Shown here: one piece after another, positions 15,096 to 20,958 of the stretch
How the letters are laid out: every line of letters begins with the position of its first letter
Numbering within the stretch: the first letter of the stretch is position 1
The notes under the pieces: model-generated
The model's database searches: none
The model's input: the letters and a program-made list of their open reading frames with translations, nothing else
What the model was told of the DNA's origin: nothing
Position numbers and translations under genes: made by a program
Source: Bacteroidota bacterium
GTDB taxonomy: Bacteria; Bacteroidota; Bacteroidia; Chitinophagales; Chitinophagaceae
Assembly: GCA_023429825.1 (NCBI GenBank)
Contig: JAEZDC010000025.1
Location: 1-20,958 of the forward strand
Direction of reading: 5' to 3'
DNA: 20,958 bases

Positions 15096-16196
15096 ATGAA
15101 AAAGCTCGACTGGTACATAATGAAGAAAATGCTGGTGTCGTTCTTCTTTTGTATTCTATTATTCAGTGTGATCGGGGTTGTGATCGATGTAAGTGAAAAG
15201 ACCGATGACTTTGTGAAATCCGGGTTGAGTGCAGGGCAGATCATCACGAAATATTATTTTGGTTTTGTTCCACGTATCGCTGCCATGCTTTTTCCTTTAT
15301 TCGTTTTTATAGCAGTGATCTTCTTCACGTCAAAGATGGCGGGACGTAGCGAAGTGATCGCAATTCTCGCCAGCGGTACAAGCTTCAATCGATTTCTACG
15401 ACCATATATTGTTGGAGGATTATTTCTCGCAACGATATTGTGGTTTGCGCAACGCTATGTGGTACCAAGAGCAAATGAGATCTTTTCTGATTTTCAAACC
15501 AACTATATAGATAAGAACTCTTCTTATAATCCGTTGGTTCAAAAAAATACGACGAACATTTATCGTCGAATTGACTCTTTCACATATGCCGGAGTGAATT
15601 TTTATGATACAGCTTCTAAAACAGGCAGCAGCTTTTTTATGTATCGCATAAAAGATAACCAGGCTGTATACAACCTGAGAGCTGAAACATTTAAATGGGA
15701 TACAACTAAAGGTTTAAACAAATGGGTGGTGGAAAATATTGTAGAGCGAAGGATCGATGGTATGAGAGAAAGTGTAAGCCTCTCCGATAGAAGAGTATTG
15801 GATTTTAATTTTAAACCTTTTGATTTAAGGATCGACGAATACGCAAAAGATAAATTGAATACACCCGCATTAGGACGGTATATTAACATGCAGGTAGAAA
15901 CCGGCGCCGAAGGTTTGAACGATCTTAAAGTTGAATATTATAAAAGGGATTCAACACCTTTTGCTGTATTGATCCTCTCTTTGATAGGTGCTGTCATCGG
16001 TAGTCGTAAAGTAAGAGGGGGAAGTGGAATGCACCTTGCAATAGGCATCACAGCCGCTGTAACTTTTGTGATCTTCGATCGCTTCTCAACCATCTTCTCA
16101 ACCAAAGGGAACTTTCCACCGATGCTTGCTGCATGGGTACCTAACCTTATTTTCCTTGTAGTTGCATTTTGGATGTATAAAAAAGCACCAAAGTAG
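15096..16196 (+). CDS. LptF/LptG-family LPS export permease
   Basis: LptF and LptG form the inner-membrane channel of the LptB2FG transporter, which extracts lipopolysaccharide and feeds it to the periplasmic bridge. The 366 residues follow the YjgP/YjgQ pattern: membrane segments at about 13-31, 56-78 and 103-120, a periplasmic beta-jellyroll (about 125-280), and three more segments at about 285-302, 312-330 and 340-361. The N-terminal MKKLDWYIMKKMLVSFFFC and the conserved SKMAGRSEVIAILASGTSF loop are typical. I cannot tell LptF from LptG. The stop lies 3 bases before the stop of convergent ispH. Confidence 0.9.
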   Translation: MKKLDWYIMKKMLVSFFFCILLFSVIGVVIDVSEKTDDFVKSGLSAGQIITKYYFGFVPRIAAMLFPLFVFIAVIFFTSKMAGRSEVIAILASGTSFNRFLRPYIVGGLFLATILWFAQRYVVPRANEIFSDFQTNYIDKNSSYNPLVQKNTTNIYRRIDSFTYAGVNFYDTASKTGSSFFMYRIKDNQAVYNLRAETFKWDTTKGLNKWVVENIVERRIDGMRESVSLSDRRVLDFNFKPFDLRIDEYAKDKLNTPALGRYINMQVETGAEGLNDLKVEYYKRDSTPFAVLILSLIGAVIGSRKVRGGSGMHLAIGITAAVTFVIFDRFSTIFSTKGNFPPMLAAWVPNLIFLVVAFWMYKKAPK

Positions 16197-16199
16197 TGC

Positions 16200-17426
16200 T
16201 CAGCAAAATGCCGCCTTAACAGATTCAACTGTTTTCTCGCTATCGTAAAAACTTATCAGTCTTTCGATAACATCTTCCACTAAAGCATCCGGACAACTCG
16301 CTCCACTGGTAATTAAGATCTTTACAGGCTTAGTTTGAGGCAGGTAACCTGTACTTACTTTCTCTTCTTTCGTTCTCCAGTCAGCATGAACCACCTGGTC
16401 TTTACTCAATAATTTTTCAGCAGATGAAATAAAATAGGTAGGTAATTTTTCTTCACACAGTTCAACTAAATGCGAAGTGTTAGATGAATTATATCCTCCG
16501 ATAACAATAGCAAGATTCGCATCAGTACTCAACATGCCACTAACCGCGGTTTGATTATCAAGTGTTGCATAACATAGCGTATCTCGTGTATCAGCAAACC
16601 GTTCATTGATATTCGTTTCATCCAAATCATATTTCTTCATTACTACCTGCTTCAGGTATTCTGCGATGGCCTGCGTGTCGCTGGCTAATTGCGTCGTTTG
16701 ATTGATCACACCAAAACGTTGCAGGTCTTTATTAATATCGAATCCAATGCTGAATCTTCCTTTGAACTCCGTGTAAAAAATATCCGCAGTTTTTTCTCCT
16801 GTTATATATTTCGCTAATTCGATCGCTTCTTTCATATCATTCACCACAACTGTTGGTGTGAAAGATGAAGCATGAGAAAAAGTTGCCCTTGTTTCTTCAT
16901 GCTTAGGTTTACCATGCACTACCAGGCTATAACCACTCTTAGCAAGCTGTTCACCACGATTCCAAACCTTCTCAACAAAAGGACAGGTAGTGTTATATTT
17001 TTCAACCTGGATTCCTTTTCCTTTCAGCATTGATTCAATTTCAAGTGTAGTACCGAAAGCAGGAATCAGCACGATATCATCACCGGTGATCTCATCAAAC
17101 GAGATCACTTGCTTACCATGTGTATCCTGTAAAAATCGCACCCCGCGTTCCTGCAGGTCTTCATTCACCTGCGGGTTATGTATCATCTCGCTCAATAAAA
17201 AAATACGTTTACCGGGGTTTTCATCGATCGTTCTGAAAGCAATCTCAATTGCATTCTCAACGCCGTAACAAAAACCAAAATGACGGGCAAGATATATTTG
17301 CACCGACCCGAAATCGAGCAACGTGGGGGTAAAGTCCTTCTTCAATTTGTCCTGCTGCTTACGCTTAGATTTTATTGCACTGATGAGGTTGCTGCGATAA
17401 ATATTGGGGACATCAAACTGCTTCAT
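16200..17426 (-). CDS. ispH: 4-hydroxy-3-methylbut-2-enyl diphosphate reductase IspH
   Basis: IspH is the last enzyme of the MEP pathway, reducing HMBPP to IPP and DMAPP with a [4Fe-4S] cluster. The cluster Cys residues read as Cys53 (HFGFCYGVENAI), Cys148 (NTTCPFVEKVW) and Cys285 (DTLCYATLDNQ). HGKPKHEETRAT holds the Glu178 proton-transfer residue, VINQTTQLASDT the substrate Thr, and GYNSSNTSHL and SGASCPDALVE complete the active site. At 408 residues it is the long form, with about 40 residues before the first iron ligand. I prefer ATG 17426 because a -7 element lies just upstream and the frame from 17453 would start before it. Confidence 0.95.
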   Translation of the reverse strand: MKQFDVPNIYRSNLISAIKSKRKQQDKLKKDFTPTLLDFGSVQIYLARHFGFCYGVENAIEIAFRTIDENPGKRIFLLSEMIHNPQVNEDLQERGVRFLQDTHGKQVISFDEITGDDIVLIPAFGTTLEIESMLKGKGIQVEKYNTTCPFVEKVWNRGEQLAKSGYSLVVHGKPKHEETRATFSHASSFTPTVVVNDMKEAIELAKYITGEKTADIFYTEFKGRFSIGFDINKDLQRFGVINQTTQLASDTQAIAEYLKQVVMKKYDLDETNINERFADTRDTLCYATLDNQTAVSGMLSTDANLAIVIGGYNSSNTSHLVELCEEKLPTYFISSAEKLLSKDQVVHADWRTKEEKVSTGYLPQTKPVKILITSGASCPDALVEDVIERLISFYDSEKTVESVKAAFC

Positions 17427-17434
17427 ATCTGCCG

Positions 17435-17442
17435 CAAATGTA
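17435..17442 (-). promoter_or_regulatory. -7 promoter element TACATTTG for ispH
   Basis: Perfect TAnnTTTG on the minus strand, ending 8 bases before the ATG at 17426, so the leader would be only a few bases. No clear TTTG is seen at -33. Confidence 0.5.
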
Positions 17443-17502
17443 CAAAACAACATTGAGGCTTTTTGTTAACCTTAATCATGATACAAACTGCTGTATTTCA
17501 TA

Positions 17503-17521
17503 GCATCTTCGTTGCGTCGCA
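17503..17521 (+). repeat. Dispersed repeat copy, GCA(T/G)CTTCGTTGCGTCGCA
   Basis: This is the second copy of the element seen on the minus strand at 7893-7911 (18 of 19 positions, 15 contiguous). It lies 75 bases upstream of the ATG at 17597 and points toward that gene. Confidence 0.7.
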
Positions 17522-17574
17522 AGCACTTCATCGTTCCAATCACATAGCAACAGGGGCGTGGCTTAAATCTTGTT

Positions 17575-17589
17575 CATTATTTCTAAAAG
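17575..17589 (+). promoter_or_regulatory. Upstream motif CATTATT-N3-AAAAG (second copy)
   Basis: Matches the motif at 4849-4863. Here AAAAGG sits 6 bases before the ATG and could act as a weak ribosome-binding sequence. Confidence 0.3.
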
Positions 17590-17596
17590 GTTATCT

Positions 17597-17851
17597 ATGA
17601 ATACAAATGAACAAAACAGGAATACTGATCCAAACCGGGACGGCGTAAGAGACGAAGCCAATAAACCTGAACCCCTATATGATAAAACAGACCGCAATTT
17701 TCAGCGCCAGGATCAAGGTCAGCTACATGGCGATATGAATGAACTGGATGGTAAGCAGGATGATCTCGGCAGAAAAGAAGAAGAAAATGTGATTGTACAA
17801 GAGCAGCCAAAAGGTAGCAGCTCAGATGAAGAGAAAGATATAACAGTATAA
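17597..17851 (+). CDS. Small polar, disordered hypothetical protein (84 aa)
   Basis: The protein starts MNTNEQNRNTDPNRDG and is rich in Asn, Asp, Glu, Gln and Lys, with a KTDR tetrapeptide, a Gln/Asp-rich middle, and an acidic end (SSSDEEKDITV). It has no signal peptide, membrane segment or core and is probably intrinsically disordered. I chose ATG 17597 over 17570, which adds nine residues (MFIISKRLS) and would place the start inside the shared upstream motif. It is similar in kind to the product at 4867. A hairpin follows within 6 bases of the stop. Function unknown. Confidence 0.6.
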   Translation: MNTNEQNRNTDPNRDGVRDEANKPEPLYDKTDRNFQRQDQGQLHGDMNELDGKQDDLGRKEEENVIVQEQPKGSSSDEEKDITV

Positions 17852-17887
17852 AAAGATTGAGCTTTCGGTAAGATGCCGAAAGCTCAA
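17850..17887 (-). terminator. Terminator between convergent small gene and asparaginase gene
   Basis: A 12-base stem, TTGAGCTTTCGG (17857-17868) and CCGAAAGCTCAA (17876-17887), with a 7-base loop. The T run (TCTTTTTA) lies on the minus-strand side, so it best serves the asparaginase gene; the plus-strand side lacks a T run but may still act. Confidence 0.8.
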
Positions 17888-17895
17888 TTCCCAGG

Positions 17896-18927
17896 TTATT
17901 CTTTGTATATCTTTATTTCCTTTTCTCCATTGCTTTTAATGAAACCTCTATACATTCCTTCTGTGCAGAAAGGCATAGTGATGTTGCCAAACTTATCAAC
18001 TGCGATCAAACCACCATCACCTCCAAGCTTTGGAAGTTTTTCCATAACCATTTCATAAGCAGCATCTTTCAAACTCATTTTGGCAAGTTCTATTCTATCA
18101 GAGATGCTTTTGGCCATAACCAGCCTGATAAAATATTCACCCCAGCCCGTGCAACTGATCGCACATGTTGCATTGTTAGCGTATGTTCCCGATCCTATAA
18201 TAGGTACATCTCCTACCCTGCCATATCGCTTATTTGTCATACCACCGGTACTGGTTGCTGCTGCGAGATTACCATGCATATCTAAAGCCACCGCTCCTAC
18301 CGTTCCATATTTATCATCCCGATTGGAGAGTTGCTTCAAAGCCTGTTGCTTTGGATTATCTAGCTGAGACTTTGTACTGTCTGCTTTTCTTGCACGTAAT
18401 AAACCATTCCACCTGTCTTCAGTATAGAAATAAGCCGGATCAACTATTTCACAACCATTCAGCGCTGCAAATTTTTCTGCACCCGCACCGATCATCATCA
18501 CATGTTCACTCTTCTCCATCACCTTTCTCGCAGCGGTGATTGGATTTTTAACTGTTGTTAGAGAAGCTACTGCTCCCGCCTTTAAATTAGATCCATCCAT
18601 GATGGCAGCATCCAATTCATTCTTTCCTTCATTGGTAAAGACAGCCCCTTTTCCAGCGTTAAACAGAGGATTATTTTCTAAAACTTTCACCGTTGCCTCT
18701 ACTGCATCCAGTGCCGTACCACCGCCTTTTAAAATTTTCTCACCTGCCTCCAATGCCTGTTGCAATCCTTCCTGGTAGGCCTTTTCTTTTTCAGGTGCCA
18801 TATTCTTTTTCAGAATTGTACCTGCGCCGCCATGAATGACTAAAACATATTTTTTCTCTGTATCATTTTGTGCATTTGCTAAAAGAGAAATTCCAGCTAT
18901 TAATAAAACAAATATCTTCTTCATCAA
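17896..18927 (-). CDS. Secreted isoaspartyl peptidase / L-asparaginase (plant type, Ntn hydrolase)
   Basis: This class of enzyme is made as a precursor that cuts itself before a Thr, which becomes the nucleophile of the beta subunit; it hydrolyses isoaspartyl dipeptides and asparagine. The 343 residues show a signal peptide (MKKIFVLLIAGISLLANAQ), VIHGGAG at about 30-36, NPLFNAGKGAVFT, and the cleavage site DDKYGTVGAVALD with Thr209. STGGMTNKRYGRVGD, then GSGTYANN and STG/CTGWGEYFIRL, complete the active site. The signal peptide indicates a periplasmic or lipid-envelope location. An ATG one codon upstream (MMKK) is used here. It lies 23 bases downstream of the GlxA-type regulator on the same strand, so the two may be cotranscribed. 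Confidence 0.92.
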   Translation of the reverse strand: MMKKIFVLLIAGISLLANAQNDTEKKYVLVIHGGAGTILKKNMAPEKEKAYQEGLQQALEAGEKILKGGGTALDAVEATVKVLENNPLFNAGKGAVFTNEGKNELDAAIMDGSNLKAGAVASLTTVKNPITAARKVMEKSEHVMMIGAGAEKFAALNGCEIVDPAYFYTEDRWNGLLRARKADSTKSQLDNPKQQALKQLSNRDDKYGTVGAVALDMHGNLAAATSTGGMTNKRYGRVGDVPIIGSGTYANNATCAISCTGWGEYFIRLVMAKSISDRIELAKMSLKDAAYEMVMEKLPKLGGDGGLIAVDKFGNITMPFCTEGMYRGFIKSNGEKEIKIYKE

Positions 18928-18950
18928 TATAATTTAGTTGATCATTTAAT

Positions 18951-19928
18951 TTAATTCATCACTATAGCTTTATTATACTTATTCCTGTACTCCAATGGTG
19001 ATATGCCCGTGATCTTTTTGAAAGTAGTTCTGAACGCTTTGGTATCATTATAACCTACTTTATACATTACTTCATTTACATTCTCCCTGGAGCTTTCAAG
19101 GCTTTTTTTGGCGGCCTCGATCTTCACCCTTTGAATATACTCAACAACAGTATTGGCAGTAGCTTTTTTAAATCGTCTCTCAAAGTTCCTTCTACCCACA
19201 GCTAACATATGTGCTAGCTGGTCAACCGTGATCTTATCCTGGTAATTCTTTTCAATGAATTCCTGTGCCTGTTTTACCGCATCATCTTCATGAGCTTTCT
19301 GTCCCTGGAAAATAATAAATGGCGATTGACTGAACCGGTCGATATCGATCATAAATGCTTTTGAGATCAGTATAGCGATATCTCTTCCCGCATACTTTTC
19401 TACCAGGTAAATCACAAGGTTTGTATATGAATAAGCACCTCCGCTTGTGTAGATACCACTATCTGCTGTAATGATGCGATCATCCATCAATTGAGCATCA
19501 GGAAAAAGTTGCCTGAACTCATTGGCATATCTCCAGTGTGTAGCGCATTGCCTTCCATTCAATAATCCTGTTCTCGCCAAAAAGAAACTGCCTACGCAAA
19601 AACTCGCTATTTCTGCTCCGTTATTGTATTGATCTACTATCCAGGGAACAAAAGCTTTATTTCTTTCAAATGAATCGTCGCCGAATATGGCGGGAACAAT
19701 GATCAGATCTGTTCTCTTTACATCATGGATCAATGCATCCGGCTGTATTTTGAACAAGCCGTTTCTTTGTTCGCTCTCTTTAGCCACACCCACTAGTTGC
19801 ACCTTGAACAATGGTTCTCTCTCCATTGAGATGCACAGGTTGTTTACTTCAGTGAATATCTGGTGAGTGCCTTCGATATTGGTTACGCTGCTATGGCCAA
19901 CAGGAACCACTATAGAAATATGTTTCAT
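18951..19928 (-). CDS. GlxA-type AraC regulator with DJ-1/PfpI domain
   Basis: Residues 1-195 have the DJ-1/PfpI glutamine-amidotransferase-like fold, with Cys111 at the nucleophile elbow (ASFCVGSFFLARTGLLNG) and the ATHWRYANEF segment. Residues about 215-320 are an AraC-type pair of helix-turn-helix units (TVDQLAHMLAVGRRNFERRF, and later VGYNDTKAFRTTFKKITG), ending in GISPLEYR. Such regulators sense small metabolites or stress and activate adjacent genes. It is divergent from the gene at 20064 and upstream of the asparaginase gene on the same strand. Length is normal. Confidence 0.9.
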   Translation of the reverse strand: MKHISIVVPVGHSSVTNIEGTHQIFTEVNNLCISMEREPLFKVQLVGVAKESEQRNGLFKIQPDALIHDVKRTDLIIVPAIFGDDSFERNKAFVPWIVDQYNNGAEIASFCVGSFFLARTGLLNGRQCATHWRYANEFRQLFPDAQLMDDRIITADSGIYTSGGAYSYTNLVIYLVEKYAGRDIAILISKAFMIDIDRFSQSPFIIFQGQKAHEDDAVKQAQEFIEKNYQDKITVDQLAHMLAVGRRNFERRFKKATANTVVEYIQRVKIEAAKKSLESSRENVNEVMYKVGYNDTKAFRTTFKKITGISPLEYRNKYNKAIVMN

Positions 19929-19959
19929 GACAATCGTTATTGATGAAATGTTGATTCTT

Positions 19960-19990
19960 CAAATGTAAACAGATTAGTTGTCGCAATCAA
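19960..19990 (-). promoter_or_regulatory. Promoter of the GlxA-type regulator gene
   Basis: On the minus strand TTG (19988-19990) and TACATTTG (19960-19967) are 20 bases apart. The ATG at 19928 follows 31 bases after the -7 element. Confidence 0.55.
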
Positions 19991-20063
19991 CACCATAAAA
20001 TGCCGTTTTTGCACCCGCACTGTGATGCCTCATAACCGCAACTTTGGTATCGAATTATTGATC

Positions 20064-20273
20064 ATGACAATAGAAGTTTTTAAGACCAATGTTGTAAATG
20101 ATATGCAGGCGCAGGCCATCAGGTTGCTGCTGCAACATTTTCCGGGCAGCAGGATCAATTTCGATTTGCATGATTGCGATAAAGTTTTAAGAATGGAAGG
20201 AACAGACTTCACTACTGAAAAGGTGATATTGCTCGTGAATCAGGAAGGCGTGTTTTGCAATGTACTTGACTAA
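20064..20273 (+). CDS. Small ferredoxin-fold-like protein (69 aa)
   Basis: The product MTIEVFKTNVVNDMQAQAIR and following strands read like the beta-alpha-beta pattern of HMA-type folds (FKTNV, QAIRLLLQHFPG, RINFDLHD, DKVLRMEG, VILLVNQEG), but the metal-binding CxxC is missing, so it is not a metallochaperone by sequence. It starts a plus-strand run with two VOC genes. ATG 20064 is preferred to the longer frame from 20022, which adds 14 residues, as family-like proteins begin with MTIEVFKTNV. It is divergent from the GlxA-type regulator, a likely controller. Confidence 0.7.
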   Translation: MTIEVFKTNVVNDMQAQAIRLLLQHFPGSRINFDLHDCDKVLRMEGTDFTTEKVILLVNQEGVFCNVLD

Positions 20274-20284
20274 ATAACTATACT

Positions 20285-20704
20285 ATGACTAAGAACATTT
20301 TTGTGAACTTACCAGTTAAAGATCTCAACAGGTCCATGGATTTTTTTAAGCAACTCGGTTATACTTTCAATATGCAGTTTACTGATGATACTGCGGCATG
20401 CCTGGTGATCAGCGACACCATTTATGCGATGTTACTTACGGAAGATAAATTCAAAGGATTTTTACCAAAGGGGAAACATATTGCTGATGCAAGCAAAACC
20501 TCCCAGGTTCTGATTGCGCTTTCTGCAGAAAGTAAGGAGGAAGTAAATAAAATTATAGATGCTGCTTTTAGAGCAGGAGCAACAGAAGCCAGGCCAGATG
20601 AAGATTATGGTTTCATGTTTCTCAGAACCTTTACTGATCTGGATGGCCACATCTGGGAAATATTCTGGATGAATCCTGAACACCTCCAACAATCAAATCA
20701 ATAA
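20285..20704 (+). CDS. VOC-family (glyoxalase/bleomycin-resistance fold) protein
   Basis: The 139 residues show the VOC start MTKNIFVNLPVKDLNRSMDF, the ACLVISDTIYAMLL strand, and the end FTDLDGHIWEIFWMNPEHL with Glu as a candidate metal ligand in the C-terminal repeat. VOC enzymes bind a metal through residues from paired beta-alpha-beta modules; the reaction cannot be read from sequence. It begins 11 bases after the stop of the small gene upstream and ends 8 bases before the next VOC gene, so it belongs to an operon. Confidence 0.88.
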   Translation: MTKNIFVNLPVKDLNRSMDFFKQLGYTFNMQFTDDTAACLVISDTIYAMLLTEDKFKGFLPKGKHIADASKTSQVLIALSAESKEEVNKIIDAAFRAGATEARPDEDYGFMFLRTFTDLDGHIWEIFWMNPEHLQQSNQ

Positions 20705-20712
20705 ATCTCATT

Positions 20713-20958
20713 ATGGCAACTATTCATCCTTACCTGATATATCCAGGTAATACAGAAGAGGCATTTAATTTTTATCGCTCAGTATTCGGCGGAGAATTCA
20801 ATGGATTAATGCGCTTCAGGGATTCTCCTGAAAAAGATAAAGTATCAGCAGAGCATGCAAACAAAGTGATCCATGTAGCTTTTCCTATTGGGGATAGCAT
20901 GCTAATGGCTTCCGATCCGCCTGATAAATGGAATGGAACAGTACAGCAGGGAAATAAC
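20713..20958 (+). CDS. VOC-family PhnB-like protein, N-terminal 82 residues, cut by right edge
   Basis: The frame from ATG 20713 is open to the edge: MATIHPYLIYPGNTEEAFNF, YRSVFGGEF, and the IHVAFPIGDSMLMASDPP segment are typical of PhnB-like VOC proteins, which have a PhnB/3-demethylubiquinone methyltransferase-like name without shown activity. It follows the VOC gene at 20285 by 8 bases. The C-terminal half is outside the window. Confidence 0.85.
   Translation, partial: MATIHPYLIYPGNTEEAFNFYRSVFGGEFNGLMRFRDSPEKDKVSAEHANKVIHVAFPIGDSMLMASDPPDKWNGTVQQGNN

Noticed and set aside
17595..17810. 71-codon minus-strand frame in the small gene at 17597
   Set aside because: It is antisense to a gene with its own terminator and upstream motif, and its Tyr/His/Leu-rich product looks like noise.
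1..20958. tRNA, rRNA, insertion sequences, prophage, toxin-antitoxin or defence clusters
   Set aside because: No T-loop signature, transposase, phage or paired toxin gene was seen. The XRE/S24 protein alone does not indicate a prophage because its neighbours are housekeeping genes.

Overview
The window looks like ordinary chromosome of a Bacteroidota bacterium, most likely the Chitinophagaceae or a close relative. Base composition is moderately AT-rich. Several upstream regions carry the Bacteroidota-type promoter (a -33 TTG/TTTG and a -7 TAnnTTTG about 18-20 bases apart), and there are few Shine-Dalgarno sequences. The gene set is also typical of the phylum: a long TamB, a DUF5916 outer-membrane protein, the short AMP nucleosidase, a free-standing HSDR_N protein and a long-form IspH. 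These assignments come from reading the sequence and recalling families; no search was run.

Layout. Positions 1-3656 (minus) hold the N-terminal two thirds or more of a TamB/AsmA-type envelope protein, cut by the window edge and with no in-frame ATG. Positions 3778-5076 (plus) hold a small unknown protein, an alpha/beta-hydrolase esterase and a small disordered protein, ending in a terminator. Positions 5166-5363 (minus) encode a tiny protein made largely of tandem Asn-Glu-Asn-Arg units. Positions 5711-6715 (plus) hold a PadR repressor followed by a membrane protein with a HAAS-like N-terminus. Positions 6712-9039 (minus) form a surE - small membrane protein - lpxB run. Divergent from surE is an XRE/S24 regulator (9150-9905) with a palindromic operator over its promoter.

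From 10012 to 16196 (plus) lie DUF5916, amn, queA and an LptF/LptG permease, with an HSDR_N nuclease-like gene on the minus strand (12430-12864). Then come ispH (minus), a second small disordered protein (plus), a secreted isoaspartyl peptidase/asparaginase (minus) and a GlxA-type AraC regulator (minus). The regulator is divergent from a small ferredoxin-fold-like protein and two VOC (glyoxalase-fold) genes, the last cut by the right edge.

How the genes fit together. TamB, LpxB, the LptF/G permease and probably DUF5916 concern the outer membrane and LPS. SurE, AMP nucleosidase, QueA, IspH and the asparaginase are housekeeping metabolism or RNA modification. No tRNA or rRNA genes, insertion sequences, prophage, CRISPR array or recognisable defence system were seen. 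The least explained items are the NENR-repeat protein, two small disordered proteins sharing an upstream motif, a 15-base repeat found twice upstream of unrelated genes, a 7-base tandem repeat across the lpxB start, and the operator architecture of the XRE/S24 gene.
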